64,000 nucleotides of DNA from JAANXG01 sp034520625 (GTDB lineage: Bacteria; Pseudomonadota; Gammaproteobacteria; Arenicellales; JAANXG01). Every line of letters starts with the position of its first letter. Within the stretch, counting starts at the first letter, position 1. The notes below the pieces were generated by a model. That model was not told the origin of the DNA. It ran no database searches and saw nothing but the letters and a program-made list of their open reading frames with translations. Positions 1-9,496 of the stretch are shown piece after piece. The translations under genes and the position numbers were made by a program. Where the stretch lies: the NCBI GenBank assembly GCA_034520625.1, contig JAXHNI010000012.1, forward strand, positions 1 to 64,000, written 5' to 3'.

Positions 1-20
1 GCCCGGGGATCAACGAAACC

Positions 21-1013
21 ATGAGCCCACTGGAGAGGGACTCGGCATCCTTGTTGCACTGTTACCGCGGCGTCGTCGCGACAGGGCGCGTCGATTCCGC
101 GGCAAGCCGGCAACTGCTTGATCAGGCGGAACGCTACGCGGCACATCACATCGGCACGTGGCCGGCGATGCGCAGCACGAATGCGGATCATTTCCGGGCG
201 TTGTTCAGGAAGGTTATCCCGGATATGTACCCCGCGCTGCAGCGGTTGTTTTTCATCCATATTCCGAGAACCGCCGGCAGCGACCTGCGAGAAGCACTGC
301 GTTCCCGCGGCGAGGCCGTGATCAATCACGATATCGACCGTGCCTGGTCGCCCGCGCTGGCCGACCACCTCGCCAGGGTGAACGATGCGGTACAGGCTGT
401 CGAAGCGGACTCGGAAAGGATGTGCCTGGTCGGACACTTCGAACCGGGATACTACCATCGGCTCGGTCTGATCCGGGAGCAGGACATCATCTTCTGCATC
501 GTGCGAGACCCGTTCGACATCGCGTTATCGCATCTGAAGTTCGAGGCCCGCATGCTGAAACTGGACCCGGCCCTGCAAAGGCCGGGCGCGCGGGAGTTCG
601 CTGCCCGCTTCGGCGTGACCGGATCCCCAGGCGGGGACGACGCTGGCTGGAAAGCCCTGGTGGACACGATGCTGGAAACGAAACTGAACTCTGTCGCCGC
701 CGGGGACTTCTCCCCGCTGGAGCCTTACCGGGGCATTCTATCCCATTACACCAAACGCTGGTGCCTGGAGGCGCCCGACCGGCTGCCGGTACCGATGAGG
801 GCTGTGCACTACTCGGACTACGACAAACTCAAGCGGCATCTGGGCCTCGACGAGTCGACCCGCCGGAACTACACCCAGGAACTCTCGATGGATTTCACCA
901 GTGCCCGGCGCGGCATCACGGAACCGTGGCGTTCGGAATACCGGCTTTACGAAACGCTGAGTTCGCCGCCGGTGCGCTTGTACCCGGATGAGTTTCCCGC
1001 GTACTTCACGTAG
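21..1013 (+). CDS. Sulfotransferase family protein
   Basis: Predicted PAPS-dependent sulfotransferase that would transfer sulfate to a glycan or lipid-linked sugar. Residues 77-88 carry the HIPRTAGSD motif, the 5'-phosphosulfate-binding loop of the sulfotransferase-2 type (usually HIPKTAGTS). Residues 160-170 carry VRDPFDIALS, matching the 3'-phosphate-binding element (R..P.....S). The length of 330 residues is normal for the family and I see no signal peptide or membrane segment, so it is probably cytoplasmic. It lies tail-to-tail with a minus-strand glycosyltransferase group, which suggests sulfation of the same surface glycan. The acceptor cannot be read from the sequence. The gene begins 20 bases into the window, so a further-upstream start cannot be excluded. 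Confidence 0.75.
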   Translation: MSPLERDSASLLHCYRGVVATGRVDSAASRQLLDQAERYAAHHIGTWPAMRSTNADHFRALFRKVIPDMYPALQRLFFIHIPRTAGSDLREALRSRGEAVINHDIDRAWSPALADHLARVNDAVQAVEADSERMCLVGHFEPGYYHRLGLIREQDIIFCIVRDPFDIALSHLKFEARMLKLDPALQRPGAREFAARFGVTGSPGGDDAGWKALVDTMLETKLNSVAAGDFSPLEPYRGILSHYTKRWCLEAPDRLPVPMRAVHYSDYDKLKRHLGLDESTRRNYTQELSMDFTSARRGITEPWRSEYRLYETLSSPPVRLYPDEFPAYFT

Positions 1014-1103
1014 GGTTCGGTTTCCGGGCGACGAGTGACGGCGCCCGACGCGAGTCGGGCCGGCTGCGGGTGGGTCGATTGCGAGCCGCCGCCCAAGGCG
1101 CAG

Positions 1104-2024
1104 CTACGACGTGATGTCGGAGTCAGCCGGCGAGGAAGGTCCCGGGATCAGCTCGAACGACCCGAAGTAACCCTCGTCCCCGTCCATCCAGATCTCGGTT
1201 CTCACGTTGCGGCGGTGCCATTCGGGATCCGGATTGTACATCCCGCCATGCTCGCCGATATTGCAGATCCGGGACAAATCCGGCGCGACTTCCAGGCGGC
1301 CGCGCCGCCAGTACTTGTCCATGGGAAAGTCCCACGTCCCTTTGGATGCCACGGTAACGTGGTCGAGAAATGCCTCTCCCTCCGGGAGCTCGCGGAGTCT
1401 GGCCCCCAGCACCCCGAACCAGCCGGGACCGATCTCCTCAAAGATCCGGCGCCAAGTTCCCCAGCCGAGGCAGTCGAAACCTTCCCGGAAAAACGCTGCG
1501 TCCCCGCGCCCTTTGCCGACGCTGGCAGGCTCGACCGGGAACATGTGCTCCAGCAGGTTGATGGACACCCGCGTCCAGCCGTCGCCGCCGTCGCAGACCT
1601 CTACGGCTTTCGGCGCGGCCGGATCGCGCCGGTGTACGCGCCGGTGGTGGCCGGACACGCTGAAGATCCGTTCATCGTCCCGGAAGCGTTCGAGCATGGT
1701 GCGCATGTAGTGCAGGAAATCAACGGCCGGAACGGTGTCGTCCTCGAGCATGACTACGGCATCGGCGCCGTTGTCGAACAGCGTCCGGAACACCAGACCG
1801 GTGTTGTCCGTGCAGCCCAGGTTCTCTTCCTGGAGCACAATCTCTCCGGCAATGCCGCTGGACCTGAACAGCTTGTCGATGGCTTCCTGAGCGTCCGGAT
1901 AGCCACCGTCCACGGACACGAAGCACTCGCAGTCCTCGACACCGTTATTCCGCGCTAGACGGTCGATAACCCGGGTAAAGTACTCCGGCCGCCGCCAAGC
2001 CGTAATGCCGATGCCGATACGCAT
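1104..2024 (-). CDS. Glycosyltransferase, GT-A fold (GT2/GNT-I-like)
   Basis: Predicted nucleotide-sugar glycosyltransferase. The start MRIGIGITAWRRPEY is typical of the Rossmann-like donor site of GT-A enzymes. Residues 94-96 (LEDDTVP) form the DxD-type metal-binding motif, and the following stretch with FLHYM and SGHHRR resembles GNT-I/GT2-like enzymes acting on surface polysaccharides. No membrane helix is visible. It is the last gene of a minus-strand run: the GT4-type enzyme ends 12 bases upstream, so the two are probably co-transcribed. Donor and acceptor sugars are unknown. Confidence 0.7.
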   Translation of the reverse strand: MRIGIGITAWRRPEYFTRVIDRLARNNGVEDCECFVSVDGGYPDAQEAIDKLFRSSGIAGEIVLQEENLGCTDNTGLVFRTLFDNGADAVVMLEDDTVPAVDFLHYMRTMLERFRDDERIFSVSGHHRRVHRRDPAAPKAVEVCDGGDGWTRVSINLLEHMFPVEPASVGKGRGDAAFFREGFDCLGWGTWRRIFEEIGPGWFGVLGARLRELPEGEAFLDHVTVASKGTWDFPMDKYWRRGRLEVAPDLSRICNIGEHGGMYNPDPEWHRRNVRTEIWMDGDEGYFGSFELIPGPSSPADSDITS

Positions 2025-2036
2025 GCCGGGCGGACT

Positions 2037-3281
2037 CTACGATGCCGTCTTGCCGGCCACCGCGGAACCGGCAAGCTGCGCGGCGATGATATCCAGCAGC
2101 GGCTCGAAGACGCGCGCCCAGTTGTACTGCTCGCGGATTCCGGGCGCTGCCGCAACTGCCTTGGCCGCCTCCTCGTCCCAGTTGTCGTGCATCGCCCGCA
2201 GGCACTGCACCAGGTGATCCTCGTCGATGGCGTGGTACTGTCCGCCCACGTCGCAGCCAGTATCCCCCAGGGCCGGCACCGTGCCCTTGGTATTCAGCAG
2301 CATCGCATTGTCGGGTGTCAGGTAATCTTTCATACCGGTCGTGCAGGGTGCGATCACCGGCGTGGCGCAGGACAGCGACTGCAGGGGTATCATGCCGAAG
2401 CCCTCCGCCTTGCTGGGATGCACGGTTGCATGGACCTCGGAGAACACGCGGGCGTATTCCAGTTCCGGAAGCGGGTGCGCATCGACCGTGACGACCTCCC
2501 AGGCATCGGCCTCGTCCAGTTGCGCCTTCAACGTGCCCGACATGGCGGTGCGCAGCCTCAGGCGAATGCCCGGGTCGCGGTCGAACGCCTTCACGAAGCA
2601 GCGGATCAGCTCCGCGCCGCTTTTGCGATAGTCGCGGATCTGATCGTAGACGTTATAGAACGTGAACACATCGGGGCGTCGATCCGGCACGGGCTGGAAG
2701 TCCAGACCGACGCCGTGCGGCACGACGAGCACGGGCGTTCGCAGGCCGCTGGCCTGGAATGCCCGTCGGCAAAATTCAGAAGGCACGACGACGAGGTCGA
2801 AGCTGTCGTGGCAAACCTCGATCTCGCCTGGTGGCACCACGTCAGCATCGCATACCAGGCAGCCGACCCGGCAGCGATGGCCCGCCATGGCCTCCGGCAG
2901 CTCTATGTAGGGAAGCCCGTGATACACGCCAATGGGCGCATCCGGCGTCAGGAATGAGCGATCGGCGAATACGCCTGGTCCGGCGCCGTGTTCTGGAATG
3001 GACCGGCGATAGTCGTGCGCCGCGACCGACTCGAACCGCCGCGAAATTTGCAGCACGAGCTGGGTGGCGACGTTCTCGAACGACAGGAGATCGCCGAGAA
3101 GGCCGTAGCACTGGACGGCTACGGCCGGGTTGTACTCGCCCTCGAATCTGGGAGCGAACCGGACTTCACAAACCGCCGTTGTCCAACCGGAGCGCACAAG
3201 GCCGGTACGGATATCGGGAGAACCAGCCGTTCGACCCGGTATAGCCCTTACGGTCCCTCTTTCGGGAATCCTTCCGGACAA
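2037..3281 (-). CDS. Glycosyltransferase group 1 (GT4-like)
   Basis: Predicted retaining GT-B glycosyltransferase. The C-terminal half has the donor-binding segment PSKAEGFGMIPLQSL followed by TPVIAP, the usual E-x7-E region of GT4 enzymes; here the second Glu is replaced by Gln, which may alter donor handling. The mid-protein VVPSEFCRRAF and VVPHGV segments also match the family. The annotated start at 3281 overlaps the upstream unknown gene by 34 bases and gives about 30 residues that look unlike GT4 N-termini, so the true start may lie further in. It sits in a minus-strand cluster with a Tat-signal protein, an unknown protein and a GT-A enzyme. Confidence 0.7.
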   Translation of the reverse strand: MSGRIPERGTVRAIPGRTAGSPDIRTGLVRSGWTTAVCEVRFAPRFEGEYNPAVAVQCYGLLGDLLSFENVATQLVLQISRRFESVAAHDYRRSIPEHGAGPGVFADRSFLTPDAPIGVYHGLPYIELPEAMAGHRCRVGCLVCDADVVPPGEIEVCHDSFDLVVVPSEFCRRAFQASGLRTPVLVVPHGVGLDFQPVPDRRPDVFTFYNVYDQIRDYRKSGAELIRCFVKAFDRDPGIRLRLRTAMSGTLKAQLDEADAWEVVTVDAHPLPELEYARVFSEVHATVHPSKAEGFGMIPLQSLSCATPVIAPCTTGMKDYLTPDNAMLLNTKGTVPALGDTGCDVGGQYHAIDEDHLVQCLRAMHDNWDEEAAKAVAAAPGIREQYNWARVFEPLLDIIAAQLAGSAVAGKTAS

Positions 3282-3631
3282 TCGCCGGCCAGGGTCAGGG
3301 GCACGGTCACCTCGGCGTCGAAGCTACCTGACGCGTAGTCGTACATGAGTCCGCCACAGGCGCTGATGTTGTCACCACTGAGGGCGAGCGTCACCTCGTT
3401 TTCCCCCGCACCGATGGTGCCACTGATTCTCAGGCGTCCCGGACAACCACTAGAGGTCACACCGAACAGGAAGTTGTTGAAGGTGACCTGTGGCAGGGTG
3501 TTGCCGCTGCGAGCGATGGACTCGGAAAACAGGGTGCCGTCGTGGTCGAGGACCCGAATATCGTAGTTGACGTTGTCCTCGGAGCACACGCCCACGGGAA
3601 TGTTCAAGGAATATGGAGTCGTGTAGGACAT
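3248..3631 (-). CDS. Uncharacterised 127-residue protein in glycosyltransferase operon
   Basis: I do not recognise this family. The protein is rich in Thr, Ser, Gly and predicted beta-strand stretches, has four Cys (three of them in SEDN, SSGCPG and SACGG contexts) and no signal peptide or membrane helix. The repeated pattern of ISGTIGAGENEVTLALSGDN suggests a beta-sandwich. It lies between a small Tat-signal protein gene upstream and a GT4-type glycosyltransferase whose start overlaps its end, so the three are likely translationally linked. Coding character is supported by the operon position, but no role can be assigned. Confidence 0.5.
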   Translation of the reverse strand: MSYTTPYSLNIPVGVCSEDNVNYDIRVLDHDGTLFSESIARSGNTLPQVTFNNFLFGVTSSGCPGRLRISGTIGAGENEVTLALSGDNISACGGLMYDYASGSFDAEVTVPLTLAGDCPEGFPKEGP

Positions 3632-3697
3632 TTTCCTGGCCTCCCGGCTGGAATCTGTGAATTCTTATGGCGAGTTGCGTCGTGCGGTCTGTTACGA

Positions 3698-3919
3698 CTA
3701 CGTTTGATCCGGGAATGTCACGAACAGGTTCTGGGTGACATCGAAGTCGAAGCCGACAGCCCGGACTCCCTCTCCGGGAGACGTCTCTGCGTGGGCAGGC
3801 AGGATCACTGACTGTACGACCGGCTTGCTCCAGTGGGATACGGTGACGGCGCCACCGCCGAGTGCGACGCCCTTCAGTACGCGGCGCCGGGTCGTGTCGG
3901 TACTACTACGGTTCTTCAT
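3698..3919 (-). CDS. Small protein with twin-arginine signal
   Basis: A 73-residue protein beginning with a twin-arginine export signal: TRRRVLKG at residues 10-17, then a hydrophobic stretch (VALGGGAVTV) and an AHA-type signal-peptidase site near residue 43. The mature part would be only about 30 residues (EGVRAVGFDFDVTQ...). Tat export implies folding or cofactor loading before export, which is odd for so small a protein; it may instead mark the N-terminal part of a decayed longer protein. It is the first gene of the minus-strand run that continues with the 127-residue protein and two glycosyltransferases. Confidence 0.5.
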   Translation of the reverse strand: MKNRSSTDTTRRRVLKGVALGGGAVTVSHWSKPVVQSVILPAHAETSPGEGVRAVGFDFDVTQNLFVTFPDQT

Positions 3920-4108
3920 TGGTATGTCCCCAGTGTTTTATTCTATTTGAAATTTTGGTGGCGCTTGTCCCCGGAGTCAAGCGGCACGATCAATATTCTG
4001 ACCTGATATCCTGTGTCTCCATGCCGCCCGATGTCTGTACGTATATCTACCTAAACTACTCTCAGAGCAACAATAACACCAGCAGATTCAAAAGGTTAAA
4101 GACGAAAT

Positions 4109-5032
4109 TTGAGCGAACGTCCCAACAACGGGGCGCCACGGGTCTCCATCGGCCTGGCGGTCTACAATGGCGAGAACTACCTCCGGGAGGCGATTGCCTC
4201 GTTCCTGGAGCAGACCTACGGTGACTTCGAGCTGATCCTGTCGGATAACGCCTCCACGGACGCAACCGGGGATATCTGCCGGGAATACGCGGCGCGGGAC
4301 GGCCGGATCCGGTACGTGCGTCAGCCGCGGAACATGGGCGCCGCCTGGAACCAGAGCGAGGTCATGCGCCTGGCGCGTGGTGAGCACTTCAAGCTGGCCG
4401 CCCACGACGACCTGTGCCGGCCCGAGTTCCTGGAGCGTTGCGTGGCGGCCCTGGACGCGCACCCGGAGTGCGTGCTGGCCTATACCGACACCTACGAAAT
4501 GCCCGGGGGAGACACCAGCTTTCTGATCCACTGGCGGGACAAGGACGGGCTGGATACCTCCCTACCGACACCGAGCGAGCGTTTCGGCGAGCTCATCCGG
4601 GGAGACCAGTACGGCTACCGGATATACGGATTGATCCGCACCACCGCGCTGCGGCGCACCGCCTTGTTCGGCGCCTATCACGCCGCGGACCACGTACTCG
4701 TCGCGCACCTTGGGCTCCTCGGCCGGTTCCGGCATATCCCGGAGAAGCTTTTTCTGTCGCGGCTGCATCCCGGCCAGTCGATCCACCTGAGTTTCGAGCC
4801 GCGCCGATATGCTGAATGGTGGGGTGCCCACAGCCGGACCGGCCTGATGTTTCCAACCTGGCGCTACCTGAAGGAGTTGCTGGTGGTTGTCTTGTCGACG
4901 CCGCTGCCTCCCGCCGAGCGGGCTCGTTGTCTCGTGCACCTGGCGCGATGGATGAGAAAAAAACGACGCCTGCTGGCAGTGGAGCTATTCAAATTGAAAC
5001 CACAGACGCCATCCTGGGACGATCCGCACTGA
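4109..5032 (+). CDS. Glycosyltransferase family 2
   Basis: Predicted inverting GT2 glycosyltransferase. RVSIGLAVYNGENYL at residues 11-25 is the classical GT2 opening, SDNAST at 45-50 the nucleotide-binding segment, and AAHDDL at 97-102 holds the DxD-like metal site. The last 60 residues are basic and amphipathic (RWMRKKRRL), suggesting peripheral membrane contact. Translation probably starts with TTG at 4109, because no ATG precedes the conserved opening; a weak purine-rich stretch lies upstream. It is transcribed away from the Tat-protein operon, so 3920-4108 is a divergent promoter region. Confidence 0.75.
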   Translation: MSERPNNGAPRVSIGLAVYNGENYLREAIASFLEQTYGDFELILSDNASTDATGDICREYAARDGRIRYVRQPRNMGAAWNQSEVMRLARGEHFKLAAHDDLCRPEFLERCVAALDAHPECVLAYTDTYEMPGGDTSFLIHWRDKDGLDTSLPTPSERFGELIRGDQYGYRIYGLIRTTALRRTALFGAYHAADHVLVAHLGLLGRFRHIPEKLFLSRLHPGQSIHLSFEPRRYAEWWGAHSRTGLMFPTWRYLKELLVVVLSTPLPPAERARCLVHLARWMRKKRRLLAVELFKLKPQTPSWDDPH

Positions 5033-5311
5033 GCATGCGGTTTCGCTGTGACGCTGATTCAGAAACTTCGCGATTCTTCCCGCGTTCCCATCGTGTCGCC
5101 ACATACGCAACTCCGATGTATTCAGCCCCACACGTACTCGGTCTGGCTCTGCTTCTCGTTCCAGGTCGTTTATGACAGTTCAACAGGGCCGAAATCCTCC
5201 GGCCGTCTTCCTTGCGAAAATTGTTCGCACCGACGAACACCGGGGCGCCGTCATGCCTATCGTGCTCGCAGCACAGGGACTCGTCCAAAGTCTTGCCGAG
5301 CACGCTTTCGG

Positions 5312-7825
5312 CTAGCCCCCGCTGCGCAGCAGCATGGCGGGGTTCAGCCGCAGGCGCCGCAGCAGGTAGCGCGCGCCGAGGTACAGGCACAGGCCGCTGA
5401 CGCTCAAGGCCACCATTACGCCGAGGAGCAGCGGCGCTTCCACCGGCAGCTTCAAGCGCCAGGCCAGCAGCGGCACGGCGATCGCCGAGCCCATGACGAT
5501 GGCGAACAGGGAGGTGATCAATGCCAGCAGCGCGTACTCCAAATGCAGGCTGTGGCCGATCGCCCGCAGCCGCGTGCCCAGTGAATGCAGAATGGTGGCG
5601 TCGTACACCTGGCGGGTGCGGCTGGTGGCCATGACGCCGGTCAGCACCAGCAGGCTGACGCCCAGGCTCACCAGCGCGATGACCGCCAGCCCGGCGACGG
5701 CCTGGCCCAACAGCCCGCGGGCGGTCTGGAGAATGGCTTCGGTGCGAACCGTGACGACGTTGGGCGCCATGCCCGCTATCGCTTTCTGTGCCGTCAGCGC
5801 GGTGGCGTCGCTCATGTAGGCGGCGCCCACGTAGCGGTAGATGAACGGATCCAGGGCACCGTCGGAAAAGATAGCCTCGAACCAGAAACTCGTCTGCATC
5901 CCTTTCTGCCGGTAGACGCCGGTGAGCTCGGCGTCCAGCTCCCCGTCGGCGATGGCGAATGTCAGCCGGTCCCCCACCCGCAGCCCGAGTTGGTCCGCTT
6001 CCCTGTCCTCCATTGCCACCCGGGCGATACCACTTGCGTCTTCCCCGGTCCACCACAACCCGCGCTCCAGGGTCACATTGTCGATATTGTTCGCGCGGTA
6101 GGTGAGCTTGTGCTCGTCACGCGCTTCCCGCTCGTGCCGCTCGTCGCCGCTGCCGCGCAGCGGCTCACCGTTGACCGCGCGCAGGCGCCCCAGCACCAGC
6201 GGTGCGGTGTCGACGCGGGCGGCATCCGATGCGGTGTGCAGGGCATTCACCACATCGTCCAGTTGATCGTCACTGATGTCGTAAAGCACCAGCGCGGGCG
6301 CTTCCCCGGGAATCGTTTCGTTGATGGCGCGCACCAGCCCGCCCACCACGATGGCGCACGCCACCAGCAGCGTCAGCGCGGAGCCCAGCGACAGCAGCGT
6401 GGTGCGCAGCGGCGAGCCCGGTCGCTGCATGTTGGCGACGGCGAGCCGAAGGGCGAAGCGGCTGCGGAGGGCGGGATGATCGTCGAGGGCGCGCGCCAGC
6501 CGGCGCAGCCCGCGCACGATGCCCTCCAGCAACGCCAGCAGCCCGCCCGCCACGGCGATGAAGCCGAGGCCGAACAGCGGGTCCGGAAGCACGAGGACCA
6601 CGAGCAGAACGATCAGCACGCATCCGGCCGCGGTGGCTGCCCACCAGCGCTTCGGGGTGGCGGTGGCGGAGCCGTCGATCATTCGGAACAGGGCGGCCGG
6701 GTCGATGGACAGGGCGCGGCCGATGGCCGGCATGGCGAAGGTGAAGGCCGTGAGCAGGCCGAACGCCACCGCGACGAACAGCGCCGGCAGCATGCCCGCC
6801 GCCGCCGTGTCGAAATGCATTTCCTCCGCCGCGACGATCGCACCGGCAAGCGCGATGCCGAAACCGGCAAGGGCGCCGGCCAGGGAGGCGCCCAGCGCGA
6901 GTATGCCCACCTGCAGCAGGTAGACGGCGGCGAGCATCCCGTTGCGCAGCCCCAGCGCGCGCAGTGTCGCGATGGTCGAGAGCTTGCCCTGCAGATACGC
7001 CTGGATGCTGTTGTAGACGCCGAGACCGCCGATGAACAAGGTACTGAATCCGATGATCAGCAGCGCGGATGCCACCTGGCCGAGCCGTTCGGCGATGCGC
7101 TCGCTGCGGCCCGCGAAGGTGTCCACCTCCCACTCCCCTTCCGGGAAGGCCGCGTAGAAGCGCCGGCGCCACTCGCCGGCATCGGCCTCGGTGCGCACGC
7201 GGTATTCGTACTCGACGCGGCTGGCCGGCCCAACCAGCTCGCTGGCGTCCAGAGCCTCCGGGGAGATCAGGGCCGGCGCGCCGCGCCAGTTGGCCTGCAG
7301 GCTGCGATCCGGCTGATGGCGCACCAGGGCGCGCACTTCCATGGTGAGCGAGCCCACCGCAACCTCGTCACCGATCTGGATATCGAGGCGCTCGGCGATC
7401 ATCCCGTCCAGTGCAAGTCCCCACTGTCCACCCTCGCGGGACGTGACCGTTTCCAGGCTTTCTCCGGGCTCGAGCACCAGCTCGCCGTACAGCGGATAGT
7501 GCTCGTCCACGCTCTGCAGCTCCACGACCTGGATACCGCCATCCGGGGTGCCCATCACCGTGCGCACCTCCGTCAGCAGGGACACCGTGCCGCGTTCCCG
7601 CATCCAGGCGAGCACGTCATCGGGCAGCGGCGTACGTGCTTCCACTTCCAGGTCGCCGCCCATGAGCGCCCGGGTGTCGTCGAGCAGGGCGCCTCCGATC
7701 TGCCTGTAGAGGCCGCCGGTTGCCGCCACCAGGGTGACGCCCAGCATCAGGCAGACGCAGAACACCCACAGCGTGTGGCCGCTGGCGCGCAGATCGCGCC
7801 AGGCGAATCTAATTGAGAAGCTCAT
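5312..7825 (-). CDS. ybbP: ABC transporter permease, YbbP-like (FtsX family)
   Basis: Membrane component of an ABC exporter of the LolCE/MacB (type VII) class. The 837 residues match the length of YbbP (about 800). A cytoplasmic N-terminus is followed by one membrane helix (TLWVFCVCLMLGVTLV), a large periplasmic domain, then paired FtsX-type membrane blocks in the middle and at the C-terminus, ending in RYLLRRLRLNPAMLLRSGG, a typical FtsX ending. The start overlaps the stop of the ATPase gene by 17 bases, so the pair is translationally coupled. The substrate of YbbAP-type exporters is not firmly established; the divergent tesA gene found beside ybbA in Escherichia coli is absent here. Confidence 0.85.
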   Translation of the reverse strand: MSFSIRFAWRDLRASGHTLWVFCVCLMLGVTLVAATGGLYRQIGGALLDDTRALMGGDLEVEARTPLPDDVLAWMRERGTVSLLTEVRTVMGTPDGGIQVVELQSVDEHYPLYGELVLEPGESLETVTSREGGQWGLALDGMIAERLDIQIGDEVAVGSLTMEVRALVRHQPDRSLQANWRGAPALISPEALDASELVGPASRVEYEYRVRTEADAGEWRRRFYAAFPEGEWEVDTFAGRSERIAERLGQVASALLIIGFSTLFIGGLGVYNSIQAYLQGKLSTIATLRALGLRNGMLAAVYLLQVGILALGASLAGALAGFGIALAGAIVAAEEMHFDTAAAGMLPALFVAVAFGLLTAFTFAMPAIGRALSIDPAALFRMIDGSATATPKRWWAATAAGCVLIVLLVVLVLPDPLFGLGFIAVAGGLLALLEGIVRGLRRLARALDDHPALRSRFALRLAVANMQRPGSPLRTTLLSLGSALTLLVACAIVVGGLVRAINETIPGEAPALVLYDISDDQLDDVVNALHTASDAARVDTAPLVLGRLRAVNGEPLRGSGDERHEREARDEHKLTYRANNIDNVTLERGLWWTGEDASGIARVAMEDREADQLGLRVGDRLTFAIADGELDAELTGVYRQKGMQTSFWFEAIFSDGALDPFIYRYVGAAYMSDATALTAQKAIAGMAPNVVTVRTEAILQTARGLLGQAVAGLAVIALVSLGVSLLVLTGVMATSRTRQVYDATILHSLGTRLRAIGHSLHLEYALLALITSLFAIVMGSAIAVPLLAWRLKLPVEAPLLLGVMVALSVSGLCLYLGARYLLRRLRLNPAMLLRSGG

Positions 7826-8492
7826 CGCCTCGCTGCTGAATCAGGCGCCCTTCGTCGAGCTGCAGCACACGGTCGCAGCGCGCCGCCATGCGGGCGTCGT
7901 GGGTGGCAACAACCAGGGTCGAATTGGATTCGTCGTGCAACTCGAACAGAATATCGCTGATCTTTTCGCCCGTGCGCTTGTCCAGGTTGCCGGTGGGCTC
8001 GTCCGCCAGCACCAGTGCGGGGGCATGCACCAGGGCCCGGGCAATGGCCACGCGCTGCTGCTCGCCGCCGGACAACTGCGCGGGATAATGACGGGCGCGG
8101 TCGGCGAGCCCCACCCGGTCGAGCATTTGCCGCGCGCGCTCGCGCGCGTCCGGACTACCGGCGATCTCCAGCGGCAGCGCGACGTTGCAGAGCGCCGTCA
8201 GGCTGGGCACCAGATGGAATGCCTGGAAAATGATCCCGACACGATCCCGGCGCAGATCGGCGAGCGCATCGGCATCCAGCCCGGCCATGGACACGCCGTC
8301 CAGCCGGATCGATCCGCCGCGGGGCTGTTCCAGCCCGGCCAGCAGCAACAGCAGCGTGGTCTTGCCGGAGCCCGACGGGCCGATGACGGCAACGCTCTCC
8401 CCCGCGGCGACGGCGAGGTCGATACCGCGCAGGACATCCACCGCCTGCCCGTCAACGGCGTAGCGCATGTTCAGGTCTTCGAGCTCGATCAT
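7809..8492 (-). CDS. ybbA: ABC transporter ATP-binding protein, YbbA/LolD-like
   Basis: Cytoplasmic ATPase that would power the adjacent FtsX-type permease. Visible motifs: Walker A GPSGSGKT at residues 38-45, the Q-loop in GIIFQAFHL, the ABC signature LSGGEQQR, Walker B LVLADEP, and the following TGNLD typical of MacB/LolD/YbbA ATPases. The length of 227 residues equals that of YbbA. It is the promoter-proximal gene of a two-gene minus-strand operon. Confidence 0.9.
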   Translation of the reverse strand: MIELEDLNMRYAVDGQAVDVLRGIDLAVAAGESVAVIGPSGSGKTTLLLLLAGLEQPRGGSIRLDGVSMAGLDADALADLRRDRVGIIFQAFHLVPSLTALCNVALPLEIAGSPDARERARQMLDRVGLADRARHYPAQLSGGEQQRVAIARALVHAPALVLADEPTGNLDKRTGEKISDILFELHDESNSTLVVATHDARMAARCDRVLQLDEGRLIQQRGDELLN

Positions 8493-9496
8493 GAAGAATC
8501 GCTCCTGTGTGTCTTCATCGTACCGGCTACCCGCCGCAACACCGATTGAGCATTATCGGAGAAGCCCGACGCCGACGACGGACGGTCAGAGTAGACCACG
8601 CGAGCGCCTCAGCGTTCACGGGTGTCACTGCTCGGCCCGCTGAGCACGACGCTCTTGGGGAAACTCCGAATAATTCGTCCAGGTACGCACCATTAATGGG
8701 TGGCGTTGCGGCAACTGCGCCTGCGTTGCTCTACCTCCTGTATCCATTCAGTCGTATTGGACCGCATCGACGAGACCCATCCTGTAAGCACCTACTTTCC
8801 ATCAGGGACATCGGTTACTATTCCTGTTCGTGCCCAGGCTTTTCTCGCCATTCATCGAATAACTCTCCGGATCCAACTATGAATGGTGGACGAACAGGGC
8901 ACGACAACGCACCTGCCATGCGTCTTTGGGCGGCGCTGATCTGCGGGATTCTGGCCCCCTCTCGCAGGCGCCGTCCTCGGTGGCCGGGGAATGGCCATGG
9001 ACCCGATGGGCCGTGGACTGTCGTGACCCCCGACCCTGCGCGCCTGCCAATGCGGAGGTTTCGGACAGAAAGAATCGAATCGACGACGGCATGCTGAATC
9101 GTGATTGCCGGAAGGATCCTGGGGTGCCGGGGGCCCTGGAACCGCCGGTCCGCAACGGGACACCTCTCACGTGGAGATGGACTACGACCAGGAGCGCGCA
9201 TCTGGTCAGGAGCCGATACACTGGACAGCGAAATGCATAGTCCCGCAAGTATCGAGTTTTCGATTCAATGCCCGAGGGGTTGACCTGCGTGCCTCCGTCT
9301 TCTCGCGTCGTCCCGATACTCGCCCAGCGCCGCCGCGCGCCTTACAAACCACCCACAGAACCCGACTTCTCTCCCGTAATCCGCGTCGTTCCGCCAAATC
9401 CGAGTCAGCAAGCGCTGTAACCCGCGACGTATATCGGTTACTCTTGCTGTCCGTAGCAGTGGGCTCAATCGCAATACGACATTTCAAACCGGGGAT
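8493..9496. other. Gene-poor stretch, possibly holding a decayed exported-protein gene
   Basis: About 1 kb between ybbA and the next plus-strand gene with no convincing intact gene. An ATG at 8918 opens with MRLWAALICGILAP, which resembles a signal peptide, but the reading frame then fails. A plausible continuation (GEWPWTRWAVDC...) lies in another plus frame, and a third segment near 9170-9240 (MDYDQERASG) in yet another. This pattern would fit a frameshifted remnant of a small exported protein, but the support is only compositional. Confidence 0.25.
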
